64,000 nucleotides of DNA from Rhododendron vialii. Taxonomy: Eukaryota > Streptophyta > Magnoliopsida > Ericales > Ericaceae. The position numbers and the translations under genes were made by a program. The notes under the pieces were generated by a model. The model did not search any database, was not told the origin of the DNA, and saw only the letters and a list, made by a program, of their open reading frames with translations. The stretch covers positions 39,105,001 through 39,169,000 of the forward strand of contig NC_080557.1 in NCBI RefSeq assembly GCF_030253575.1, in the 5' to 3' direction. Every line of letters starts with the position of its first letter. The first letter of the stretch is position 1. Positions 43,859-54,973 of this stretch are shown here, in pieces.

Positions 43859-46800
43859 TTAGAAGATGCGAACCGGCTTCCCCATTGTACTCTTCAGATA
43901 CAAGCACCTAACCTGATATCCAATTACGAGTAGAATATTGTTAGAGATAGTTCAAAGTTAATCTACGTTTAGAATTCAAGCTCTGCCTTAGAGTTGTACA
44001 TTATGTTGTTGTTCTTGCTTGTACCAAAAAAAAAAAAAAGGCCAAGAAATCCAACTACCTACTTCAACTAAGAAAAAGAACTCCTTGACATCCATTCATA
44101 GATTCATTGCTAGCCAGTCAATCATGACAAGAATCATTAAAGAGCCTAATGCATTGGCAGAAATGGACCAGAACTATAGTATGTTACAAAAATAATGGTA
44201 ATCAACTTTTTTGTTTCCTATTTGGGGAATTCTAAAAACTGCCGCCACTGTTTGAAATTTGAGACCAAAAAGGTGTACATGCTTGTTTCCAGTTTTCCGA
44301 TTTCCTGCACAAGCACTGTACCAAAAAAACTAAAATGCTATGGAAATTACCATATGAACTACTACTGATCAGAATAGCTATTTCATGATTCTACCCAAAA
44401 TTTCCTCCAAGCACAAAACTAGAAAACAAAAATGTTACCAAACAAGCCCTTGAGTGCACCACACAGAGAACTAGAGTCCCAGACATGAGCCACAGAGAAA
44501 GGCATTAAGTTTAATTAACTACCAACAAGGCAACAAGAATCACTATTATTCAAATAAATTATTTAAAAAAGTTATCTTCCCTTGTTTGGTTCTTTAAGAA
44601 AGAGAAGGGAAAACTTCAAAAACAAAAGCAACTTTCCCTCTAATTTCTCTTTAACTTTCTCCTTCATTTCCTTCTTAATCATTTTCCCTTCTTTTCCATT
44701 TCTTCCCCCAAGTTCCAAACAGAATGCAAATGTTTAGAAAGCAACGGACCACATAATTAAACACTAGTTTTCTACAAATCTAAGTGTTTAACGATGGAAG
44801 AATAATAGTTATCGGGATAGCCAAGCCAAGAAAAGGAATGACTAGAATAGCTAAATAGGCAAGATATGCAAGATAACACTATCCTACACGTAGAGAACAG
44901 TATGTGTGAGGAGGGAGGACAAACTCACATTTTGCCAGTTCTTCTTCAACAATGAAACAAGAAAGTTGACGCTCATTTGAACATTTTGAAAGATCTGCTT
45001 ATCCTCCATACTGCAGTTGCCAACAGCAACTCCCATGCAGAGAACCTTCTTCAGTTGAAACTTCACTGTGGCCTTAGTCTCATTTACTTTGGACTCGAGA
45101 GACTCCTGGTGTGAGACAAGGGTGGGAAACTTCCCTGAATAGACAGAAGTGGTACCAGTCAGATACATGCAAAGACACAAGACGGAACTCGCACATACGA
45201 ATCAAGCAACTGCAAAAATCAATAAATCCTTTCACAATTAAGCAAATAACAAAGTGGGTTTCTACGCCAACCCTACGATCAAACAGAAAATCAATTCCCT
45301 TCTACTGGGAGGCTGTGTTGGATCCAGTTCTTGTCCCATCAACTTAAAAAGCAAATAAAATTGCACCAATAGTGGAACACTCTTTGTACAACCAGCCTAG
45401 CCTCATAAATGCACCCACTCAGTACTGCTGCTAGGCCATTGGAAACCAAGTACAGCATTGGAAAATAAAATCTACTAATATGGGGAAAAAATGCCTAGGT
45501 AGTTCATACATCGGTAATAAGTGCCAGCACACAATAAAAGAAAGCTTAAACTTAGTACTGCCTAGCCTCATAAATGCACCCACTCAGTACTGCAGCTAGG
45601 CCATTGGAAACCAAGTTCAGCATCGGAAAATAAAACCTACTAACATGGGGAAAAAAAATGCCAAGGTAGTTCGTACATCGGTAATAAGTGCCAGCACACA
45701 ATAAAAGAAAGCTTAAACTTAGTACTGCCTAGCCTCATAAATGCACCCACTCAGTACTGCAGCTAGGCCATTGGAAACCAAGTTCAGCAACGGAAAATAA
45801 AACCTACTAACATGGGGGAAAAAAATGCCTAGGTAGTTCATACATCGGTAATAAGTGCAAGCACACAATAAAAGACAGCTTAAACTTACACAATACACAA
45901 ATATGTTTCTAAATCCGACCAGATTATGTAAAACCTGTGAGTCACTGAAAAGAGAGAATAAAAAAATAAAAGTGGAAAAAAATGGATACAGTGCTTGAAG
46001 ACAAGAAAGTTAGCACTGCTTCTCCAATAAGCAACAGAGAGACTAGCACCATCCAGAAAACTGTTTTCAGATGCAGCAGTAAAAGAACAGAAAAGCAGAA
46101 AAAGAAATGTTGATGTCAAATAACAAGATAACAGAGTCAACAGACTATTCATTTTTGATTCGTAAAGCACACTTGCCTGCTTTGTTGAGACCAGGGCCTA
46201 GTAGTCGGGGAATCTGCTTGATAACAGCTTCTGATGCTAAGAAGGCATGGTATTTCTTAGCAAGTTTCTTGACCAGTTTCTTGTTCTTGTTAAGCTTTTT
46301 CAGCCCTTCCACATCCATATACTCCAAGCCTATCTTTTCAGCCTGCAATTCACGAAAAAATGATCAGCTCAAGATAAAGGACACTAGATCCTGACCCAGT
46401 TCTGAAACAACCATAAGCAGAAACATTCCTTCTTAGGATCCAAGTAATTGGCAACATTAGGCATATTGTTACAAATAAGAATGTGGGATACCAAGAATTG
46501 CAGCACTATGCTGTTTCTCTCACATGCAAAAAGGGAAGTTTCCAAGAAAAACATCCTTGCAAGTTTCCCCAGTTCTTTCGGGCTTGTTCGTTTTGGGTTT
46601 TGAAGGGGAGAGATAGATAGAGAAAATGTATTGAGGACTAGAGAAAAGTATTGAGGACCAGAGAAATGTATTGAGGACCAGAGAAATGTATTGAGGACCG
46701 TGCTCAGGGGCTTTAAAGCCCCCAAACGAACAAGCCCTTCATGATTTTGCACAGTTCCTTCCCCACCAGCGCGCAACAGTTAGCCAAAACAAATAAATGA

Positions 46801-48622
46801 AAAAATGGACAATCACCACCAAAAGATATGGTGAAGACATAATTCCACACCCCAAAAAGTACAAGTCCAGTCTCACTATGGCGTTTAAAATTAAACTTTT
46901 CCCAATTTGGTCATTAAACTAGTAGGGTTTTGTCAATTTGGTCTAGATGGCATGGAATGGGCGAAATGGCACCAACTAGAAGAGCCAAAGTTGATAAGTG
47001 AAAAACTACCAAAGGGGGAAAATTTAGTACTTAATTGGCCAAGGTAGGAAAGTTTCCTTGCCACGTGGAGTCTTTTGGTGGAAAGTGGACAGAAGTTGCC
47101 AACTGAACCAAATTGACAAAAATTAGGACGAAATTTTATAATTGAAGTTGAAGGGACAGTGAGGAATGGATGATCTTGAACATGATTAGTGTTGTTTTGC
47201 AGGTAATCGCGTGGAGATAACATTGCTCACTCTTCTCCATTGAAGAAGAGTTCAAACAAAAAAAGTCACTATTAAGAATGAGGAAATATAGATTCCATTC
47301 TAAAAAAATGTAAAAATTTGAAAGTCCTAGATTCATTACTTTGTCAATGTAGGATTACCTCTTCCACATGCTGAGCATCACCAAGCATGCAAACCTTCAT
47401 TTTGGGACGAGGAATGTGAGGCAACTTAACGGAACCACTGAAACGCTTATCCTTCTGAGGATCATAGTTTTTCAGCCCAATCTGGAGCTCAATGGATTCA
47501 GTGAAGTTGCGCTTTTTCTCCTTGACATCCTTGCCAATCTGAGTGATTGCTTCCCTCAATGCATCACTTTGAAGCTTACTATACATTTTTAAAGAGAAAA
47601 CAACTACATGGTTAGGAAGGATAAAAACGAGATTGCCATGAAAGCAAAAATCAAGACAGTTGCATTTCCAAAACATAGAAAGTGCAGTAGAGCACTCATG
47701 ACTCATGAATGAACACTGCGTGACAATAAATAGCTATAAAGAAGTGCCAACTTTTGATTACCAAATCTGGTAAAATATGGAAAAGAATCTAGATTCATCT
47801 AGAGTTTAACACCAACCAACAAAATGCAAACATATTAGATATAGCCACCAGAGCAGTAAAGAACCTCAAAGAACTCCGAGACTACATGGCCAACAAATGC
47901 ACTGACACAACAATGTTTTTCCAATTTCCAGCAAACCCAAATAGGCTGCTCGTATACCCCATAAACAACGTAATTCACAAATTAGGAAACTTAGAGCATT
48001 CTGCAGCCATGGAGATCCCAAACTACTTTGAAGGCTCATCTGGAGATCCCAAAATTTTTGGAGAACTTGTGTGGCAATTTGGCAGCCCTCAGGTTAACAT
48101 CCAAAATCCCTCAACTCCAAACAAAGAGCCAAATCTATATTTCATTATTACCTGCTTAAATACTCATCTTTTTTTAGCATTAAGAGCATTTTCTACTCCA
48201 AAATCCAGTTGCAATTCACTCTTTTGGCTTCACATTTGACCTAGGAGCCTTCATGCCAATTGGCAACAGGGATTTGAGTTTGACATATGTTTTGCAGCTT
48301 CGTTGAAATTAGAAACGAGCCATTTGCTGCAGTGTAATTCCTTTGGATTTAGGATGTGTGTTAGAGCAGCTCTAACTAAGGAGCCAAACTCATTGCGGAT
48401 CTCCAACGGAAATAAACGTCTCCCACCAGATTCATTAAAACAAGGTGGACCGAGACTTAACATCACAAAAAATTGCCGCCTAGAATCATCTTCAGATTCA
48501 TATAAAAGGAATTCAACCCTCAATAAATCTAAAACCTTCAAGCCACCACGACAGCGGAGCAAACATTCTAAATCACGAAACAGGGGACACCATCCATAAG
48601 ATCATAATTTCACATACCTCAT
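43859..48622 (-). CDS. RPL10A: 60S ribosomal protein L10a (uL1)
   Basis: Complete five-exon coding region: 48622-48618 (only ATGAG), 47578-47359, 46342-46177, 45134-44929, 43912-43859. The lengths 5+220+166+206+54 join in frame to 216 residues, the family length. Exon 2 gives [19 protein letters not shown] and the conserved [20 protein letters not shown]; exon 3 [20 protein letters not shown] and [11 protein letters not shown]; exon 4 [16 protein letters not shown]; exon 5 [17 protein letters not shown]. uL1 forms the mobile L1 stalk of the large subunit and helps release E-site tRNA; plant RPL10a genes also affect leaf polarity and NIK1 antiviral signalling. Intron 3 uses a GC donor (AG|GCAAGT at 46176). 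The upstream region carries a telo-box and site II motifs. Confidence 0.96.
44577..44726. mobile_element. Possible MITE in RPL10a intron 4
   Basis: CCCTTGTTTGGTTCTTTAAG on the left and CCCCAAGTTCCAAACAGAATG on the right look like degraded inverted ends around a purine/pyrimidine-biased interior of TTTCCCT and AAGGGAAA blocks. Weak. Confidence 0.35.
45395..45889. repeat. Three-copy tandem repeat, about 166 bases per unit, in RPL10a intron 3
   Basis: Units start GCCTAGCCTCATAAATGCAC at 45395, 45560 and 45727. Each contains CATCGGTAATAAGTGCCAGC and ends AAAGCTTAAACTTA. Units 2 and 3 are more alike than unit 1 (for example CTGCAGCTAGG versus CTGCTGCTAGG). Non-coding. Confidence 0.92.
46175..46182 (-). 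promoter_or_regulatory. GC-type 5' splice site of RPL10a intron 3
   Basis: Minus-strand AG|GCAAGT. Only the GC donor joins exon 3 (…LNKA-G) to exon 4 (G-KFPTLV) with the conserved residues in frame. The strong flanking match to U1 snRNA is what GC-AG introns require. Confidence 0.85.
46580..46737. mobile_element. MITE with GGGCTTGTTCGTTTTGG ends in RPL10a intron 2
   Basis: GGGCTTGTTCGTTTTGGG and CCCCCAAACGAACAAGCCC are inverted ends; TTC flanks both sides. The 158-base interior holds four tandem variants of GAGAAATGTATTGAGGACCA (period about 20). Confidence 0.75.
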
Positions 48623-48912
48623 GGCTGAAAAAAATTCCTTGCTTCGGCTTACACCCTGCAACCAAAACAGAAAAATCATCATCAAACATTGAATAAGAGT
48701 TTAAGCTTCAACATCTTCCGACCATAGTCCAACTGTAAAGTCAAGTTTCCATTTACCACCAATAACACTCGTTTATATTATTAGAAAACCGAAAATTATC
48801 AAACAGAAAAAGCAAAATAAAACTTCATTTCTGTTAGTTTTCGTCAGATTTCCTCAGCATCTGCTAGCTTAATACACAGATCCAAATGAAAATTTCTAGT
48901 GACACGAGGTTT

Positions 48913-48946
<34 letters not shown>

Positions 48947-48970
48947 TGCACCTGAGGAGAAAACCCTGGA

Positions 48971-48979
48971 TTAGGGTTT
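48971..48979 (-). promoter_or_regulatory. Telo-box (AAACCCTAA) of RPL10a
   Basis: TTAGGGTTT on +, AAACCCTAA on the gene strand, near the probable transcription start. Telo-boxes are typical of plant ribosomal-protein promoters and leaders. Confidence 0.6.
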
Positions 48980-49114
48980 GTGATGGCCGATGAGTTAGAA
49001 GAGAGAGAGAGAGAGAGAGAGAGAGTACACTGTTCGGTTTGAGCTAAATAACTTCCAACGGCGCGAACCCTAAACACGTGATAATTTCTCCCCTACGCGT
49101 GATCCAACACTTAC

Positions 49115-49163
49115 TGGGCCTCCGTAAAAGTTTGATTGGGCCTGTAGTAATAACTAGGGCCCA
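49115..49163 (-). promoter_or_regulatory. Cluster of three site II (TGGGCC) motifs upstream of RPL10a
   Basis: TGGGCCT at 49115-49121 and 49137-49143, and GGGCCCA at 49157-49163. Site II elements bind TCP factors and, with telo-boxes, drive ribosomal-protein genes in growing tissue. Confidence 0.6.
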
Positions 49164-50689
49164 GATCTGATTCGTCTAGGGGGTATTTTTTTTTTTTTCC
49201 CTTTTATCAAAAAGAAAAAAAAGCTCAGGCAGGTCTCTTGATAGTTCAAGAAAAAAATTCATACTTTTCATTTAAATAAAAATTTTATTGTTTATCTGAA
49301 CTTTTTTTTTTGGGTGTTTACACAACTCGCGCTAGAAATATACATGTGGAATTTGCCATTACAATAATACTAATAGAATTCACCATGGCACATAGGGAGC
49401 CACATGATAGGTGAACAAGTCGGTATATAAAACAACCATTACATGTGCTTATGAAAAAGTGTAAATACATATAAACCGAAGTAAGATCGTATAATGTTTG
49501 GTTGAACATTTTAGAGCAAATGTTAGGTATAACGGTGATATTACGTGATAGTATCATCAATCAATGAGAAATCTCGTCATTTACAGTAATGAATGTGGTT
49601 GTTTTAGTAGGAGACGAGAAGTGTTCAACTAATCTTATTTGCAGTATTTCAATGGCGCATCACTATTGGACTCAGTACTCATTTATGTGTTGGAATCTTT
49701 GGTTATGAAGAGAAAGGACAAAAAGGAAAGAATAGACAAAGAAAATACAAAACAGAAAGGCAAGTTTAGTATTTATTGTTTGGTTAAAAAATTGAGGGAA
49801 AAAATGTCAAATAGTTTTCGAAAAAACTACCCTCAGCAAACTGCAAATACAAAGATTCATAACATAGCCTACTAAAGCTAATAGCTAGGACTCTTGTTGT
49901 AAGTAAATTATGAATAGTTCTGATTATACAAGTGACTCGAAAACAAGCAACTCAAGCACATGTTCATAATCAGAACAAAGGAAAATGATACAAAGAAAGA
50001 GAGTAAAGCAAGACTTGGAGTGCCGTTAAAAAAAAAAAAAAAAAAAGCAAGACTCGGAGAAAAAAGATTTAGAATAAGCGCGTCTGGATCTTGGGTGCGC
50101 GGAGGGATTTATAATGGAGAATAAAAGCATCGGGGAAAGGTATTCAAACATATCCGTTAACAAAAGTTTGTATATTCTTCCCTTGCTTCTTTTTTTTTTT
50201 TTGCCGCCTCTGTAAATCCGAGATCAAACACAGCCTGAGTGCTGAATTTTGAACCTAAAAATCCAATCAAAGCTTCTTCTAAACTAGGATATGTGAAAAC
50301 AGTAAATGCATAATCAAGAAAGAAAATTTTAAGCGCCATAAAATTAACACGCAGAGTATTCTGCTGAGAGTAAGAACTTTAGCAATTGAGTCTACATCGG
50401 ATCCATTGTTCACTGCTGTCGATTCTGCTAGACCCATAAAAAATACAAACCAAGCTTGAAGAGTAAGAACTTTAGCAATTGAGTCTACATCGGATCCATT
50501 GTTCACAGCTGTCGATTCTGCTAGACCCACAAAAAATACAAACCAAGCTTGAAAAATCCGACAATATAAATGATATGAACCACAACGGTCAGATTGCTCC
50601 AATAAAGGACTACTTATTCAAGGATCAAAAAGAAATGTTCAATGTTCCATTTTTCACTCCAGGGAGACAAGAAAAAATAGATTGGCAAC
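49164..50689. other. Intergenic between RPL10a and QCR9
   Basis: Same-strand genes. Mostly AT-rich with no recognised gene; includes the tandem duplication at 50368-50553 and the QCR9 3' flank. Confidence 0.5.
50368..50553. repeat. Two-copy tandem duplication, period 93 bases
   Basis: GAGTAAGAACTTTAGCAATTG...ACAAACCAAGCTTGA at 50368-50460 and again at 50461-50553 with only a couple of differences, so it is young. It lies 140-320 bases downstream of the QCR9 stop, possibly in its 3' UTR. Confidence 0.92.
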
Positions 50690-53054
50690 TCATTCAACTG
50701 GCCTCTGTCCCAGAACTGGAATATCCTCGTACCGCTTCTGCATTATACAGTTTATAAAAATCAGTCAGAAATATAAGTAGACAACAAGTATGGACAGTTG
50801 AAACAGCAGCAAGCATGATAAAGAAGGGCAACAGATTCAACTATTGGCCGGAATAATTAAGGAGTAAGCATTCTGTATACATTGGCCCCACGTGCACAGT
50901 CACGCACAGCAATAAGATTAGAAACCAGTCCTATAGAATCCTGTATAGTGTGTATGAAAACCAATGAATAGATATACTGCTATCAGCTATGTAGTTTTGG
51001 GCATCATTTTCTCTCCCTGATCACTTCAATGTTCCAAGATCAAAGTGAACACAGACCCACTTGACCAAAGTGAGTTGTCATATCTGTCATGAATTTCGTT
51101 AGTTGTGTTGATTGTGGAGTTCTAAATCCTAATGTATCAAAGGAGCTAAATTTGCAAATAAATTCAAGTTTCTTTATTGATGATGTTCACAAATTATAAT
51201 TCTATTCGCATAGCAATGTTTACAATTTGGATGTCACATACACTTTGGCACTAACATGGAGACCTAAAATTATACAGGTCTTGGGTTTTAAGAAGTGAGA
51301 TGAAATTTGACATTGGATATGATAGGAAAGAGTCTGCGTCCATTACAATAAGGTAAAGAAAACAAGAATGTGAATCGCGCAGAGTCTTGTATGCTTTCTA
51401 GTAAATTAAGTTTAGGCTTTAGAGCGACATCAATAACAAGGTTCTTTCATACTATTTCTTTCGTCTGTAGGATATGGAGGGCAAGCTTGTCAATTCCAAA
51501 TATTCAGTTTGCAAAACTAACCAAAAGTTCATCAATCAAATGCGCACTACATACTGAGTTTGTATGCAGTCAATCAAAACCTTCTTGGCCGAGTAACACA
51601 AAAACACAACCAGCTAGTTACAGAAATTGATGCTTCAAAAACAAAATATGAAATATAAGAAAAGATTGTCCAATGATGAAGGGAACAAAGTTGTTGTGCA
51701 TCATGACAAACAAGCTAGATTTATTGACAACTATTTTACCTTAGATCCGTGGAGATTAAAAAAAAAAAAAGAAGTCATACAACAATGTTCCTTATCAAGG
51801 AAATTTTATTTTGTAGCCAAACGGCACTTACAAGGATCCCAACAAAATATAGCGGAAAAATAATCTTCGCCATGTAATACACAAAATCACAACCAGCTAG
51901 TTGATAGAAATCGATTCTTAGGACACACTAGGCTATAAGACAAGATTTGTGTTCCAAAATCAATTCTTACAACCTAGACACAAGCTTCATGCTCTCTTAA
52001 CACATACTTCATCAAAAACCAATGCTTCAAAACAAACGGAAAAATGGTTTAAGCCTTGTGTCAGTCAAGAGAAGAAGGAAAAATTAGTTAGGCTCTAACC
52101 AAAGAAAAAGAACCTGTACGGTGGTTGAAATTCATCACCTACTAGCTTCCAAGTTACCAACGAACTACATAGCATGAATATGCATGGCAGGGGAGACAGA
52201 CATGGATACTGGACACCACAATTATAAAAAAATGGAGACACGAACACAGTAATTTTACACCACTTAAAAGTCATACCACGACAAAGATACAAATCAAATC
52301 TTCATCTAAAGTTTGTATTAATACACATCAGAGATTCAAACAGGGGCTGAATAGCTGGCCAGTTTCCCATCCAAGAAAATTAGTTGTAACAAATCATGCA
52401 CGTCTGGTCTTTAGCATATGACAGTAGTACCACAACAGAACGGTGATTATATCATAGAACTATTTCAGTTAAAAGAAATGAAATCAATATGCACCAGAAC
52501 AAATACAAACTAAATCGTGGTATGATTATAATGGAAATACCCCAACGTTGTTGTACTCCCAGAGCTTGTGAACTCCATAATCCACTGCCTGCATAAACAC
52601 ATAAATTGAACACTTCATCGGAAACGATTCGAATAAGTCAAACTCCGACCAATCTAGTCATCAAAGCACAACTTCTCATTTTTTTTTGGTAAAGAAGATC
52701 ATCAAAAACACAACTTATTAACCCTACATGAGCAAATCCAATCAAATTTCCCAATGTCTGTCACGCTTGGTGATGTAAATCCTAGGTTATAATACTTGCT
52801 TCACGTAAAAGTCTATGTGTCTAGCGTTCTTGTTTTCCGTTCTTGATAATTCTTTGCGCGTTGGTTTGGCCGAATTCTCAACAATGTCTACTGGTACGAT
52901 ATAACCCTACACGTCTATCTGAGGCTCAATTATACATCTCAACAACCAAAATGTTAGGATGATGTCGAAATTCAGATCCAAATAAAATTCAGCAAAACCG
53001 ATCTCAGAACCAACTTCGTGAGTATTACTCATCTCTAGATATGTGTAAGTAAAC

Positions 53055-53097
<43 letters not shown>

Positions 53098-53258
53098 CAA
53101 ATTAAAAAGGAGTGAACGAGAGATGAGATTTGAAAGCTAACCCGTTCTCCGGCGAAAGCGCCAGCGATGACGAATGTGGCGTAGACGGAGGTACGGCGCA
53201 TAAGGACCTTGTATAGACCTTCGAATAGTCCTCCGCTTCGTATCGCTGTCAAATTCAT
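50690..53258 (-). CDS. QCR9: Cytochrome b-c1 complex subunit 9 (QCR9, complex III)
   Basis: Three exons, 53258-53142, 52588-52541 and 50737-50690 (117+48+48 bases), join in frame with GT-AG introns to 70 residues, the usual 70-72. Exon 1 encodes MNLTAIRSGGLFEGLYKVLM and RRTSVYATFVIAGAFAGER, which includes the single membrane helix. Exon 2 gives AVDYGVHKLWEYNNVG and exon 3 KRYEDIPVLGQRPVE. QCR9 is a small inner-membrane subunit of mitochondrial ubiquinol:cytochrome c reductase that stabilises the Rieske protein and cytochrome c1. Intron 1 has an (AT)n microsatellite near the donor. A MULE inserted at 53309, about 50 bases upstream of the ATG, separates the gene from its original promoter. Confidence 0.93.
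53058..53095. repeat. (AT)n microsatellite
   Basis: About 18 AT units in QCR9 intron 1, 47 bases from the exon 1 donor. Confidence 0.9.
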
Positions 53259-53308
53259 CGTCTCTCTCTCTCTCTCTCTCCTGTGTTGAGGTTTGTCGAA
53301 TGCGCGAT

Positions 53309-54749
53309 GGAGATTACTAATCGCCCCCCTCCGTGTCAGGCCCCCCTCCTGACACGGCTCCCCTTTTCCCCTTTTACCCCTACCCCTCTCTCTCTCTCTC
53401 TCACTGCACGCCCTTTCTCTCTTTCTCTCTTTTTTTGTAAAATTTTAAATACTAATAATTTTTTTCAAGTATTTTTTTAATAAATTATATATTTTTAAAA
53501 TCTACTCAACGAAATCTATCAAACGAGCCTAATATTGATAGTGTAATAATGTAAAACGAAAAAATTATATTTTTGTGGTAGTTTAATATTAAGGGGACGT
53601 TCGGCTAAATAAGCCACTTGGCTTATTTTTTTGTATTTATTCAAATTTTTTTTGCATTTGTTAGTTTTTAGTCAATTTTTTAAGAATTATTGCTTCGTCA
53701 TGATGAGAGGAATCTAAAACAAAAAATTTGCTTCCAACCATCGGCACCAGAGGATCATTGGATGGATTTTATAACGTTGGGACTTGTCCGCATCAAGGTA
53801 CAACATTGTACTACATACATTCAATATGATTGGCTTCGAGTTGTCTCACTCACTTGCCGTTGAGCTCCCATCCAGTTCCATTCGCAGCGCGCAAACATAT
53901 AGCTATTGGCCATGTTAATGGAAATCACTTCGTGCAAGTTTTCCTATACCATCATTATCCTCCTGTACCACCCATTTTCATATGGTGGAGGCGAAATGCA
54001 TCAAATGAAGCACACAGATGGACTCATCCTTATGAAGCACGCCTCCAATTGTGGTATGAAGTAATGGGGATAGAACCGCCGGGACGAAAAAAAAAAAAAC
54101 AAAGGACAAAAAATAAAAATAAAGAGATATTATACTGGGCCCAAAAAAATCATTTAATTTAAACACGTTATTTCATATTCAATATTTGACTTGTTTGATA
54201 GGTTTCGTTGAGTAGATTTCAAAAATATAAAATTTATTTTAAAAAAATATGTGATTTCAACATCTTTAGACAATTTATATATTAAAAAATATAGTTAAAA
54301 AATTAAGTATTTCAAATTTCAATCCTTTTGAACCGGTGGAAAGATGTTAATTTTCTGATCATTTTATCCTAAATGGTCATAATTAAATTTTGACTCTACG
54401 ATCTCGTTGATTAACCCTAAGAGATATTTGATTCAAACGGATTGAAATTTAGGACACTCAATTTTTCAACCTCTTTAGACAGTCTAAACTACCAAAAAAT
54501 ATAATTTTCCCGTTTTACATTATTTCACCATCAATATTAGGCTCGTTTGATAGATTTCGTTGAGTAAATTTTAAAAATATAAAATTTATTTTAAAAAAAT
54601 ACGTGAAAAAAAAGTTATTAACATTTAAAATTTTATAATAAAAAATAAAATAAAAGAGAGAGAGCTTGGAGGACCAGGGGTAAAATGGAAAATTAAAGGG
54701 GACCGTGTCAGGGGGGGCCTGACACGGGGGGGTGCGATTAACACATCTC
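53309..54749. mobile_element. MULE-like transposon with 9 bp target duplication, upstream of QCR9
   Basis: ATGCGCGAT flanks the element exactly (53300-53308 and 54750-54758). Ends GGAGATTACTAATCGC and GCGATTAACACATCTC are inverted copies. The subterminal region holds its own palindrome, CCGTGTCAGG-CCCCCC-CCTGACACGG, then long AT-rich inverted arms (about 250 bases; both contain the CGTTTGATAGATTTCGTTGAGTA motif, inverted on the left). A further direct copy of part of the right arm lies at about 54165-54262. The 1.44 kb element has no MURA transposase frame, but encloses a protease-like relic at about 53700-54050. Long inverted arms plus a 9 bp duplication are typical of Mutator-like elements. 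Confidence 0.85.
53700..54070 (+). pseudogene. Relic of an OTU/cysteine-protease-like domain carried inside the MULE
   Basis: One frame at 53830-54060 reads LTHLPLSSHPVPFAARKHI-AIGHVNGNHFVQVFL, then PPIFIWWRRNASNEAHRW. The 'IGxVNxNHFVQVF' block with its histidine resembles the C-terminal catalytic part of plant transposon-associated cysteine-protease domains (OTU- or Ulp1-like). Just upstream, EDHWMDFITLGLV and SRYNIVLHTFNM appear in two other frames and fit the same domain, so at least two frameshifts are present. No catalytic cysteine region is seen. It is either a decayed element gene or a captured host fragment. The family label is from memory of similar sequences. Confidence 0.5.
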
Positions 54750-54973
54750 ATGCGCGATCGCAGATCAGTTCAGGTCCCCAGGAGAGGAAAGCGAACCGGT
54801 TTAAACCGGGTTTTTCCGGTTCAGTGAGGTACTGTATATAAATTAAAAAATGATACACACACAACCGTTGTGTTGATTGTGAACCTAATTCTGGCCTTCC
54901 AGATGTGTTTGAATGGTCTAGATTTAAAAAAAAAACTCTTTTGGGAAAAGTTTAACTTTTGATATAAATTATT

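Noticed and set aside
45395-45889. Possible CRISPR-like array or satellite
   Set aside because: Only three long units (about 166 bases) without spacers, inside a ribosomal protein intron: an ordinary tandem duplication.
48001-48400. Possible Tourist-like element in RPL10a intron 1 (TTAGAGCATTCTGCAGCC... GTTAGAGCAGCTCTAAC)
   Set aside because: Some GAGCA-type end motifs are present, but no pair of ends or target duplication could be matched convincingly.
53025-53258. 77-residue reading of QCR9 exon 1 running into YIYIYI
   Set aside because: The tail is intron read-through into an (AT)n repeat; the conserved protein continues in exons at 52588 and 50737.
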